Assembly (NCBI RefSeq): GCF_001753165.1
Contig: NZ_CP017448.1
Location: forward strand, 886,462-950,461
Origin: Acidihalobacter aeolianus
Lineage (GTDB): Bacteria; Pseudomonadota; Gammaproteobacteria; DSM-5130; Acidihalobacteraceae
Length of the DNA: 64,000 nucleotides
Reading direction: 5' to 3'
In this document: positions 1 through 7,545 of the stretch, piece by piece
Numbering within the stretch: position 1 is the first letter of the stretch
Layout: every line of letters begins with the position of its first letter
Notes under the pieces: model-generated
Databases searched by the model: none
The model's input: only the letters and a program-made list of their open reading frames with translations
What the model was told of the DNA's origin: nothing
Translations under genes and position numbers: made by a program

Positions 1-2
1 AA

Positions 3-161
3 CTGTCGGAAACGCTGGACGTGCCGGTCGGGACGTTGAAGTCGAGATTGTTTCGGGCGCGTCGCGCGCTCAAGGACAGCCTGATGGCCCGCAAGGTGGG
101 ACAGAGGGATCTCTATTTTTTGGACGAGGTGATGACCGATGAACTGCCCAGTCTATCGTAG
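3..161 (+). CDS. RNA polymerase sigma factor, ECF-like (3' end only)
   Basis: The reading frame is open from the window edge and ends with TAG at 159-161. The last 52 residues contain the second half of a sigma-70 region 4 helix-turn-helix (DVPVGTLKSRLFRARRAL), typical of ECF sigma factors. Its stop overlaps the start of the following zinc-finger anti-sigma gene by about 20 bp, the usual translational coupling of a sigma/anti-sigma pair. The promoter-recognition part lies outside the window, so the subgroup cannot be assigned. Confidence 0.8.
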   Translation: MSETLDVPVGTLKSRLFRARRALKDSLMARKVGQRDLYFLDEVMTDELPSLS

Positions 162-780
162 GCGTTTTGATCGGTATCTGGATGGCACGCTGGCGGCCGA
201 GGAGCGTCGCGACGTCGATGAGCATCTGGCCTTTTGCCCCGCCTGCCGTGAGCATCTGAGTTGGGAGCGGCGGGTGTGGAACGAACTCCGTCAGCTGCCT
301 GTGCCGCCGATGCGCAAGGCTTTTGCCAGTGAGGTCCTTGCCGCTGCCGTGAAGCAGCAGCCGCAGCGTAAACCGCTGCGCCAGCGGATGATGGGCTTGG
401 CCATCGCCGCTAGCCTGTTGGCCGGTATTGGCATCGGCATCGGCGTGCAGCGTGAGGCCCAGCACAATAGTGCTTCTGTGGTTCAGCTCGCCGAGGGTAA
501 GGATACGATCCGACTCGTGTTCAATGCCTCCAAGCAGGTGGAGGGCGTGCGCTTTACGGTCATTCTCCCGGCGGGCGTCGAGATTGCAGGCCATCCCGGC
601 GAACGTGAGATCGTCTGGCACGGTCGGCTTAAACAGGGCAGGAACCTGTTGAGCCTGCCGTTGGTTGCGGACCGACCTGGCCATGGTGTCTTGAGGGCTG
701 AAGTGCAGTACGGACAGTATGCGAGGGAAATCCAAATCGGCGTGCACGTTAAGGGGCACAGCACATTGTCGAAGATTTGA
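139..780 (+). CDS. anti-sigma factor, zinc-finger (zf-HC2) type
   Basis: 213 aa. The N-terminus has the zf-HC2 pattern H29-x3-C33-x2-C36, which in this family coordinates zinc and holds the partner sigma factor. One predicted membrane segment lies at about residues 85-105 (alternating G/I stretch), followed by a C-terminal domain of about 100 residues that would be periplasmic. The ATG at 139 overlaps the end of the upstream sigma gene, so the two are co-translated. The probable role is to sequester the ECF sigma factor until an envelope signal arrives; the signal is unknown. The two downstream genes for exported proteins are candidate regulon members. Confidence 0.8.
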   Translation: MNCPVYRRRFDRYLDGTLAAEERRDVDEHLAFCPACREHLSWERRVWNELRQLPVPPMRKAFASEVLAAAVKQQPQRKPLRQRMMGLAIAASLLAGIGIGIGVQREAQHNSASVVQLAEGKDTIRLVFNASKQVEGVRFTVILPAGVEIAGHPGEREIVWHGRLKQGRNLLSLPLVADRPGHGVLRAEVQYGQYAREIQIGVHVKGHSTLSKI

Positions 781-821
781 TACGGCGCTGAGGGTGGCGG
801 TGGATTGGAAGGGATTAAGGA

Positions 822-1241
822 ATGGGTTTGATGCATCATTACACTAAGAATTCACATCGACCGCACCATGTCGCCTGCTTGCTACTGCTTGGTGGGGCAT
901 TGGTGTACGCATTACCCTGTTTTGCTGCTGGCCAGGGACTAGATGTTACGATAAGCGTCGCCGGACCATCGCAGGATCTTCCAGCAATGATCGAGCATGA
1001 AATTGCACTACCTGAATCGGCAAGGCGGGTGCAAGGTGATTTGCTCCATAGAGACGGTCACCATGAAGGGGGAGATGTGCGTGGTGATGCCGGTTCCGAT
1101 GCCGATCCGTCAAAAGTAATCGGGCAATCTGAAAGCCTGCATCAGGAAACCGGCCCAGTGGAGCAACAATCACAGGAATTGCTGAACCAGGCTCAACAAA
1201 GTGCACAGACGATGGATGACCAGGGAGGTGATTCAGACTAA
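822..1241 (+). CDS. small exported protein of unknown function
   Basis: 139 aa, not recognised. A hydrophobic signal-like segment lies at about residues 18-36, ending ALPCFAAG, which suggests export. The rest is hydrophilic, rich in His, Asp, Glu and Gln, with no clear domain. An AAGGA precedes the ATG at 822 very closely; the ATG at 831 (MHHYTK) has better spacing and may be the true start. It sits between the anti-sigma gene and an outer-membrane-type protein on the same strand, so it may share their envelope role. Coding status is likely but not certain. Confidence 0.5.
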   Translation: MGLMHHYTKNSHRPHHVACLLLLGGALVYALPCFAAGQGLDVTISVAGPSQDLPAMIEHEIALPESARRVQGDLLHRDGHHEGGDVRGDAGSDADPSKVIGQSESLHQETGPVEQQSQELLNQAQQSAQTMDDQGGDSD

Positions 1242-1350
1242 GCTGCAACAGTTGAATATAATCAAAGCTTAGTCTAAACATGGCCGGGCGGATCGAATGC
1301 GGTCAGATTTCCGTGTTTGCGTGCCAGTCCGTCTGCACAGGGAGTGTTTA

Positions 1351-2664
1351 ATGCGCCTCAAGCTTGCGTCGGCAGCTTTGTCGATTTGCATGTTACTGTC
1401 GGTAGATGCTGCGCAGGCATCGACGATAGGTATGAATGCCTTTAGTAAAGGTGTCACGGCGTTTCGTTCTGGAGACTACCAAATCGCGTTGTCGGAATTT
1501 CTGCATGCGCGTGTTGCGGGTATCCAGTCGAATAACCTTACCTATGATCTTGGCTCGACCTATTTCAAGCTTGGGCGGTATGACGAAGCCGCTCGTGAGT
1601 TCGAGTTATTGGGCCGAGATCCATCGCTAACAGCTCTGGCCCACTACAATTTGGGCCTGATTGCCTTGCGCAAGGGTGTAAAACCAAAAGCCGAGACTGA
1701 ATTTAAGCTCGCCGCAAAAACGGCTACCTCGAGCAAGATTCGTGCGCTTGCTTACGAGCAGTTGCAGCGCATCCATCCTACCTCAGCCCCTGTTGCGCGC
1801 TGGGTGGGTTTCGCCAATCTGGGCGGCGGTTACGACAACAACGTGTCTTTGTTGTCACGTTCGAGCTTGATCGCAGCGGCCGGTCAGGGTTCTTCCTTCG
1901 TACAATTCCTGGCTGGGGCGATAGGTCAGATCACAGGGACACCCGATCATGGTTTGAAAGTGATCGGGACGGTTTATCATGTCAGCTATCCCGCACTGAA
2001 TACCTACAACCAGACGCTATTGCGCGTAGGCTTGGCGTATCGCCAGCCGTTATCGGGCTGGATTACCGAAGGGGCTGGGTACGTTAATTACAGTTATTTG
2101 CATGGTGCGGCATTCGAACAATTCAACTCGCTGGAATTAAAAGGGTGGCATGTATTGCCCAATCATTGGCGATTGGGGTTGAAGTATCGATATAGTCGTA
2201 TTACAGGTATGTCCACCTATGCTTATCTGTCCGGCAGCCAACAACAGGCAAGGGTGGAGTTGCGCTGGCACGCGAATGGGTTGGATTTGCGTACAGGATA
2301 CGAGATCGAGTGGAATCAAAGATCGAACCTTGCGATAGGCACCCAGTTCTACAGTGCTTCGCCGACTCGCAATGAGTTGTATTTGAGAGCTGATTGGCCC
2401 GTGACAGCGCGTACCAAGTTGTTTACCCATCTCAGCTACCAGCATAGTCGCTACGATTCACCGGACGTCACTTTGCAGGGTGCTACCTTAGTTAGCAAAA
2501 CCCGTGTTGATGACCGCTACCTTGAATCGCTCGGCGCGCAGTATCGACTCTTTCCTCGCTGGTATCTTGTCGGCGAGTATCAACACACCCATGCTAATTC
2601 GACATTCAGTATTTATTCGTACGATAGCGACCGCTATTCGCTACAGATAGAACATTACTTCTGA
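1351..2664 (+). CDS. TPR-containing outer-membrane beta-barrel protein
   Basis: 437 aa from the ATG at 1351, chosen because it begins directly with a signal peptide (MRLKLASAALSICML, cleavage near AQAST); the frame is open further upstream. Residues about 25-150 form tetratricopeptide-like helices (YDLGSTYFKLGRYDEAAREFE). The remaining 280 residues alternate aromatic and polar residues and end in F, as outer-membrane beta-barrels do. This layout matches surface-lipoprotein-assembly-modifier-like proteins. It is the last gene in the direction of the sigma/anti-sigma pair. The cargo or function cannot be deduced. Confidence 0.65.
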   Translation: MRLKLASAALSICMLLSVDAAQASTIGMNAFSKGVTAFRSGDYQIALSEFLHARVAGIQSNNLTYDLGSTYFKLGRYDEAAREFELLGRDPSLTALAHYNLGLIALRKGVKPKAETEFKLAAKTATSSKIRALAYEQLQRIHPTSAPVARWVGFANLGGGYDNNVSLLSRSSLIAAAGQGSSFVQFLAGAIGQITGTPDHGLKVIGTVYHVSYPALNTYNQTLLRVGLAYRQPLSGWITEGAGYVNYSYLHGAAFEQFNSLELKGWHVLPNHWRLGLKYRYSRITGMSTYAYLSGSQQQARVELRWHANGLDLRTGYEIEWNQRSNLAIGTQFYSASPTRNELYLRADWPVTARTKLFTHLSYQHSRYDSPDVTLQGATLVSKTRVDDRYLESLGAQYRLFPRWYLVGEYQHTHANSTFSIYSYDSDRYSLQIEHYF

Positions 2665-2786
2665 ACGCCCCTTGCGTTTCTTCCCGCGCACTTCTATGTG
2701 TGTCGAATATTTAAGCTTGGCGCCGATTGTATGGCCTGCGCATCCCCGATCTTTATACGTTATTCGCAAGGGGATTAGGGTAGGAG

Positions 2787-2827
2787 GCGTGCCGGGAACT
2801 CAGAAATACGCTCCGCTCCCGGCACGC
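2787..2827. terminator. stem-loop between convergent genes
   Basis: An 11-bp perfect inverted repeat (2787-2797 with 2817-2827, GCGTGCCGGGA arm) encloses a 19-nt loop in the gap between the beta-barrel gene and soxZ. No T-run follows on either strand, so intrinsic termination is uncertain; it may stabilise the soxXYZ transcript end. Confidence 0.45.
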
Positions 2828-2836
2828 GAAACTGGC

Positions 2837-3154
2837 TTACGACAGCTTGGTGGTAATCGAGTCCGACTCGCCCTTGTTGTCGACCCAGCTGAGCTTCAGG
2901 CTTTGGCCAGCTTTGCCGCCTTCGACCTTGAATGACAGGAATGGATTGGTGGATATACCAATACTCCAGTTGGCGACGAAAACCTGCTTCCCGTCGAGCT
3001 CGGCCGTCACTTGCTCAATGAAGTGGGCCGGGATGATTTTGCCGGTCTTCTTGTTTTTCTGCAGACCAGTCGTCATTGGATGATTGATCAGGCTTTTGAC
3101 GTCAGTCACGCCGCCGTTGACACTCGCGCGGATTCTGATGGTATTGCTAGGCAT
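2837..3154 (-). CDS. soxZ: thiosulfate oxidation carrier complex protein SoxZ
   Basis: 105 aa, normal SoxZ length. The sequence has the family signature of an immunoglobulin-like fold, with the motif TGLQKNKKTGKIIPAHFI near residue 30 and NPFLSFK near residue 70. SoxZ pairs with SoxY in the periplasm and presents the SoxY swinging arm to the other Sox enzymes. The ATG at 3154 is preceded by AGAGGAAA. It lies 41 bp downstream of soxY in the same operon. A longer in-frame extension exists upstream but would overlap soxY and lacks conservation. Confidence 0.93.
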   Translation of the reverse strand: MPSNTIRIRASVNGGVTDVKSLINHPMTTGLQKNKKTGKIIPAHFIEQVTAELDGKQVFVANWSIGISTNPFLSFKVEGGKAGQSLKLSWVDNKGESDSITTKLS

Positions 3155-3195
3155 TGGGTCGTTTCCTCTCGAATTTGGATGCCGTCGGGCGGAAC

Positions 3196-3681
3196 TTAGC
3201 CGCCGCAACCGCCGATGGTTACCTTGACTTCCTTGCTGGCGCTGTAGAGCTTGCCGTCAGCGGAGCGAACGACGCCCATCACCTTCATCGTCTTGGCCAG
3301 CTTGATACGGGTGGAGACGTACGGCATCGCGCCGTTGCTCAGTTCGTAGCTGGAATTCAGCGGGAAGGGGTTGTCCGGAGTAAAGATGGAAACCGTCTTG
3401 GCACCCTTGAGTTCGGAAGAAATGGTGACCGGCACGACGGCGCCATTTTCAGCGATGTCGGGCGCGTGGACGGTGACATGCCCGCTCGCTACCGCGTCAG
3501 TACCATCGATGATCTTCATGGCTTCCTTCATGTTTTTGGTGTGGAACGCATCCTTGGGCCAGGCAGCAAGGACGGTCTGCGGGGTCAGCAGACCGGCTCC
3601 GACGGCCACGCCGATAGCGCTAGCTGTCAATGAGCCCCGGAGAAAAACTCGGCGTTTCATATTCATGCGTTGATGCTCCAT
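3196..3681 (-). CDS. soxY: thiosulfate oxidation carrier protein SoxY
   Basis: 161 aa ending in the diagnostic swinging arm GGCGG, whose cysteine covalently carries the sulfur substrate. The N-terminus has a twin-arginine-type signal (KRRVFLRG) and a hydrophobic segment ending VLAAW, so it is exported folded, as known for SoxYZ. The start could be 3681, 3666 or 3660; the Tat motif is intact in all. It lies between soxX and soxZ. No soxA, soxB or soxCD is present in this window, so the full Sox reaction would need genes elsewhere. Confidence 0.94.
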   Translation of the reverse strand: MEHQRMNMKRRVFLRGSLTASAIGVAVGAGLLTPQTVLAAWPKDAFHTKNMKEAMKIIDGTDAVASGHVTVHAPDIAENGAVVPVTISSELKGAKTVSIFTPDNPFPLNSSYELSNGAMPYVSTRIKLAKTMKVMGVVRSADGKLYSASKEVKVTIGGCGG

Positions 3682-3687
3682 CTCTCG

Positions 3688-4065
3688 TTACAAGGTGTAC
3701 AGAAAATCGACGATCTTATTGATCTGTGCTTTCGTCAGGATATGGTTGGCGCCGAAAGGAGGCATGGTTGTATTCGGATTTCTGTGGCGCGGATCCCATA
3801 TCTGTGCGAACAGTTTTTCCCGATCAGGGAATCGGTGTTTCATCGCTACTAATGGTGGTCCGATGTCGCCAGGCATGTTGGCACCTTTGATCTGATGGCA
3901 TGCTAAGCAATTGCCTTCCGCGCGATTGAAAGCGAGAGCCTTGCCTGCGGCGATATCGGCGGCCGTAGGTTCGCTGGCGTGAGCTATGCCTGGTATGGTC
4001 CCCAAACATCCGAGCAGTGCTGCCACGGATACCATGTTCGAGAACATTTTTGCGGGATGCCGCAT
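3688..4065 (-). CDS. soxX: monohaem c-type cytochrome, SoxX-like
   Basis: 125 aa from the ATG at 4065, which has a perfect GGAGGC ribosome site. A signal peptide (to about residue 31) is followed by one haem motif CLACH at 53-57 and a distal Met in TTMPPFG (M101), the pattern of SoxX. SoxX pairs with SoxA to couple thiosulfate onto SoxY with electron transfer to cytochrome c. It heads the soxXYZ operon, 7 bp upstream of soxY. Because soxA is not adjacent, a generic small cytochrome c cannot be fully excluded. Confidence 0.82.
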   Translation of the reverse strand: MRHPAKMFSNMVSVAALLGCLGTIPGIAHASEPTAADIAAGKALAFNRAEGNCLACHQIKGANMPGDIGPPLVAMKHRFPDREKLFAQIWDPRHRNPNTTMPPFGANHILTKAQINKIVDFLYTL

Positions 4066-4293
4066 TGTCAGCCTCCTTCGTTCTATAGCCTTGTAATGTA
4101 ACGGTGTTATTGGATGTCGATGCATGCGGGGCGGGTAGATCATCGACCGGTGATCCTAAACCCGGCGCATCTTACTACTATATCTCGGACACCCCGCAAA
4201 GCAAGGAAGACGCTCCGTCTGGAGACACCGTGCAAGGCTAATGGCGCAGGTCTCGTTGAATCGTTGTGCTGGAAGACGTTGGCAGCCGTGCGT

Positions 4294-5748
4294 TTATTCC
4301 ATGTTCGAGATTTTGAGTTCTTGCTCGTAGATGGTTTTCAGCCCATGCAATCGGCTACGGGTGCTTGCATTGGTGTTTGGCGCGCGTAAGGCTATTTCGA
4401 TCTGCTTTAGTGCGGAATTCAGTTCGCCTTGCTTGGCGTAATATCTCGCCAGAGCTTCGTGGCTACCGGCGTCATCGCCTGCCGTCGCCGCAGACTTGGC
4501 GAGCAGGTGGAGCATGTCTGCCGATAATCCGGACTGAATGGCTTGGTTTTGTAGCAATGTCTGGGCTTGGTTTGCCTGCCCGGCTGCCAGAAGACTCTGT
4601 GCCAGGGTTGCGACTATCAGAGGTTGCCCCGGATGCAGTTCGTTGAGAGTACGTAGTAGCGTCACAGCTGCGGCATTATGTCGCGCGGCAGTCCATGCCT
4701 CTGCGAGGCTGATGCTGAGCATGATTGATTTTGGATGAGCGCGATGCAGTTCGGCCAGGTGCAGCGCCGCCTTATTAGCATGCCCGGCTCGCAGGAGTGC
4801 GAGTGCCAGCGCGTACTGTTGGGCCGGCGATTCCTTCCCTGTGTGCGGACCCTCGAGAAGTTCGTCGGGTGGCGTGGTCAAGGCAACGATGCGGGCCTTG
4901 AATAGGCGGAAGCGCCGGCTGTCCCGAGAGAGCCTGCCGGCCCCCGAGATTTGGTTACTGCGATTGCGTGCTTCCGAAATCCTGTGTGAGGTGGCGGGAT
5001 GCGTAAGCAGTAATGCGGGTATGCCGCTCTCACTTTGGTGGCTGTCACGGGCGAGCGTAGCGAAGAAATCGACCATGGCATTGGGGTCCAGATGCGAACG
5101 TGTCAGCATCCTAATGCCTACCTCATCTGCTTCTAGCTCGTGACTGCGTGAGAAATTCAATTGCTGCTGCGCGGCGCCAGCCATAGTCGAGGCGAGCGCT
5201 GCTTGTCCGAGCGTGGGGTCATGGAGGCCTACCAGTACGGCACCTAGGGCAGCCAAAAGGGTGGGGCCGCTCAGGCGTGCGTGCTCGGCCACTGTGCGTG
5301 CGAAGTGCCTTTGTGTGATATGCGCGATCTCGTGCGCCATAACCGCAGCCAGTTCGGCTTCGTTGCTGGCTGCTTTAATGAGTCCCGTATAGATCACTAT
5401 GATGCCGGCTGGCGCAGCGAATGCGTTGATTTCAGGCGAGTCGACGATCAAGAAGCGGAAACGGAAACGGACATTAGGGGCATTGGAAGTGAGTCGGTCG
5501 CCCAAGCTGTTGAGATAAGCGTTCGCGATGGGATCGCTAAGCACGGGCATCTGCTGGCGTATTTCGTGCAATGCGCGTTGTCCAAGACGGCGTTCCTGCT
5601 CAATGCTCAGGGCATTGCTGGCGGTTTCGCCGAGCGAAGGAAGTGCTTCCTGGGTGAGTGGAGGTGATTCTGCCGCGAAGGGAGCGTTTGGACTCGGGAC
5701 TAGAGCCAGGGCGAGCAGGGCGAGCGCTGAGGCGCGTATGGTGCCCAT
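4294..5748 (-). CDS. bepA: M48 family metalloprotease with TPR repeats (BepA/YfgC-like)
   Basis: 484 aa from the ATG at 5748, where a signal peptide begins (MGTIRASALALLALAL). The zinc protease motif HEIAH is at 139-143 and the third-ligand region HELEADE near 203-209. The C-terminal 200 residues are tetratricopeptide helices, with several A/L-rich repeats. In E. coli BepA does quality control of LptD and outer-membrane assembly in the periplasm. Length and domain order match BepA. The in-frame extension upstream to 5877 is basic and Pro-rich and was rejected. Confidence 0.87.
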   Translation of the reverse strand: MGTIRASALALLALALVPSPNAPFAAESPPLTQEALPSLGETASNALSIEQERRLGQRALHEIRQQMPVLSDPIANAYLNSLGDRLTSNAPNVRFRFRFLIVDSPEINAFAAPAGIIVIYTGLIKAASNEAELAAVMAHEIAHITQRHFARTVAEHARLSGPTLLAALGAVLVGLHDPTLGQAALASTMAGAAQQQLNFSRSHELEADEVGIRMLTRSHLDPNAMVDFFATLARDSHQSESGIPALLLTHPATSHRISEARNRSNQISGAGRLSRDSRRFRLFKARIVALTTPPDELLEGPHTGKESPAQQYALALALLRAGHANKAALHLAELHRAHPKSIMLSISLAEAWTAARHNAAAVTLLRTLNELHPGQPLIVATLAQSLLAAGQANQAQTLLQNQAIQSGLSADMLHLLAKSAATAGDDAGSHEALARYYAKQGELNSALKQIEIALRAPNTNASTRSRLHGLKTIYEQELKISNME

Positions 5749-5806
5749 TGGTTTTCTTTCCGGAGCGCCCGGGTAGTCCTGGCGCTCCGGTGCAGGGTGG
5801 GATGCT

Positions 5807-6112
5807 TTACTTGCCGACGCGCGGGCTGGAGCCGTACGCCTGCATGGAGGTGCGTCCCTGCCAGGTTTTTGCGGCAAGCAGGATCTCGGGCACGAAGAAT
5901 CGCGCTTTGGGGTCCACTTCGGTGGACTTTACGATCTTGGTTACGTCGCCATAGGCGATCTTGTGCAGTGTGCCTGACTTGTCCGTGAAGCGGGCGACCA
6001 TAAAGTCGTCATGGAGCTTGTATACATAGATATTGGCTGGGCGTACCTTGCCCTTCTCGTCCTTAAGGGCTATGGCGTAGCGGGTGTTTTCGCGGAAGCT
6101 GCTCTTGTCCAC
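5807..6112 (-). CDS. conserved hypothetical protein
   Basis: 101 aa, not recognised. No signal peptide or membrane segment. The N-terminal two thirds look like a small beta-rich domain (RYAIALKDEKGKVRPANIYVY; FMVARFTDKSGTL), ending in a basic tail. It begins 59 bp upstream of the BepA-like gene on the same strand and may be its cotranscribed leader. Composition matches the neighbours, so coding is likely. Function unknown. Confidence 0.6.
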   Translation of the reverse strand: MDKSSFRENTRYAIALKDEKGKVRPANIYVYKLHDDFMVARFTDKSGTLHKIAYGDVTKIVKSTEVDPKARFFVPEILLAAKTWQGRTSMQAYGSSPRVGK

Positions 6113-6237
6113 TGCCTAGACTCCTGCAAAGTTGGGATAGTTGAGCCTGGCGGCGCAGCGTATCGTTGCCGCGCCCACCAAAGTAAACTAGAGTAACACC
6201 AGATTCTAATAAGCGACAATCCTACGAGTCCAAGGGC

Positions 6238-6267
6238 TTGACCTGAATTCGGTCTGCTAAGCAGAAT
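6238..6267 (+). promoter_or_regulatory. possible sigma-70 promoter for the rhodanese gene
   Basis: TTGACC at 6238-6243 and CAGAAT at 6262-6267 are separated by 18 bp, in an AT-rich gap about 25-45 bp upstream of the rhodanese start. Judged by eye against the sigma-70 consensus only. Confidence 0.35.
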
Positions 6268-6287
6268 GTGTTAATATTCTTAATTCC

Positions 6288-6653
6288 ATGCCGATGGAGC
6301 GAGGCGGTATGTACGGATTTCAAGAGGTTGATGCCGGTACCTTGCAACAGTGGATGGCAAACGGTGAGTCGTTGTGCCTAGTGGACGTGCGGACTCCTGC
6401 TGAGATGTCACGTGGTGTGATTGAAGGTGCGAAGCTGATTCCGTTACACCTGCTGCCCGTCAAACTTGATGAGCTCATGGTGTCGGAGCGCCCTAGGGTC
6501 GTGTTTTATTGCCAAAGCGGAGCCCGCTCCGCTCAGGCGTGTGCTTTCGTGGCGCAGCGCCAGGGGGGCGAGGTGTACAATCTGCGTGCTGGCGTAATGG
6601 GCTGGGTTTCGGCTGGTAATCGATTGGCGTCGCCGGAGTTGGTGTCAGGTTGA
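6288..6653 (+). CDS. single-domain rhodanese (sulfurtransferase)
   Basis: 121 aa. The active-site loop CQSGARS (Cys near residue 75) and the CH2A-like motif LVDVRTPAEMSRG identify a rhodanese, which moves sulfane sulfur through a cysteine persulfide in the cytoplasm. The ATG at 6309 (MYGFQEV) is an equally plausible start. It lies immediately before the hdr operon on the same strand; in known sHdr clusters a rhodanese feeds sulfur to TusA and DsrE carriers. Here no tusA accompanies it. Confidence 0.85.
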   Translation: MPMERGGMYGFQEVDAGTLQQWMANGESLCLVDVRTPAEMSRGVIEGAKLIPLHLLPVKLDELMVSERPRVVFYCQSGARSAQACAFVAQRQGGEVYNLRAGVMGWVSAGNRLASPELVSG

Positions 6654-6764
6654 AAGTATCAAGGAACCCACCCGTGTGTGTCGTTGTCACCAAAGTTATG
6701 TGTGGGGGCCAATCGGGCCGTCGGGAGCGCAGACAGTCAAATCATGTCCAGTGAGGAGCTGGCC

Positions 6765-6782
6765 TATAATCCGTAAGTGAGG
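6765..6782 (+). promoter_or_regulatory. -10 element and ribosome site ahead of hdrC1
   Basis: A perfect TATAAT at 6765-6770 lies 20 bp before the hdrC1 ATG, and GAGG at 6779-6782 is the ribosome site. A -35 box at the expected distance is poor (TCATGT), so an activator may be involved. If used, the leader would be only about a dozen bases. Confidence 0.4.
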
Positions 6783-6789
6783 TGCTTGT

Positions 6790-7476
6790 ATGGCGACATA
6801 CGCTGAAATGCAGCAAATCTACGATGATATTCGTGGGGATTTTCGGTACGACAACGAGCTCAATGGGTGTCTCAACTGCGGTATATGCACCGCGACCTGC
6901 CCTGCGGCACACTTCTACGACTACAGCCCTCGTGAGATTGTCCAGTTGCTGTGGACCGAGAACGTCGAGCAGATCTACGATGCCATGCAGGAAAAAATCT
7001 GGGCCTGTGCGCAGTGCATGACGTGTGCCGCCAGATGCCCCTTTAAGAATTCCCCGGGTGGCCTAGTCGCAATCATGCGTGAGGTCGCCATCAAGCACGA
7101 GATGCAGTCCGCCAAGGACGTTTTGCGCCCATTCGGTCGTGTGATGCTCAAGCTCATCACCACGGGCAATCAGCTCTCTCCCGATATGATCCAGCCTGAC
7201 CATTTCCCTGACTGGGGCCCAAATATCCAGAAAGTGGAAGGTGATCTGACTGTTCTGCGTAAGGCGATTCCCGTCAAGACTCTGCAGACAGTGGAAACAG
7301 CTTGGGAAGTCTCCCTCAAGACCTCGGTAGAGATGTACACCATCTGGGAAATGACCGGAGTGCTCAAATCCCTCGAGCTGATGGACGAGAATCTCTTCGA
7401 CGTCATCGACGACTTCATTGATGAGAAGCGCGAAGAGTACGACGAGTGGCTCGAAGAGCAAGAAGACGACGATTGA
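6790..7476 (+). CDS. hdrC1: sHdr complex subunit HdrC1 (iron-sulfur protein)
   Basis: 228 aa. Two four-cysteine motifs, CLNCGICTATCP near residue 27 and CAQCMTCAARCP near residue 73, bind two [4Fe-4S] clusters. The C-terminus is strongly acidic. It is homologous to the HdrC subunit of heterodisulfide reductase, and the order C1-B1-A-hyp-C2-B2 is that of the sulfur-oxidising sHdr complex, which is proposed to oxidise carrier-bound sulfane sulfur to sulfite in the cytoplasm. It is the first gene of the operon proper. Confidence 0.92.
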   Translation: MATYAEMQQIYDDIRGDFRYDNELNGCLNCGICTATCPAAHFYDYSPREIVQLLWTENVEQIYDAMQEKIWACAQCMTCAARCPFKNSPGGLVAIMREVAIKHEMQSAKDVLRPFGRVMLKLITTGNQLSPDMIQPDHFPDWGPNIQKVEGDLTVLRKAIPVKTLQTVETAWEVSLKTSVEMYTIWEMTGVLKSLELMDENLFDVIDDFIDEKREEYDEWLEEQEDDD

Positions 7477-7545
7477 ACCACGTCCGCTCTGCCTGTGCAT
7501 GGCGCGCGGGTGAGAGGTGAAGACCTTATTTTAAGGAGTGTCGTT

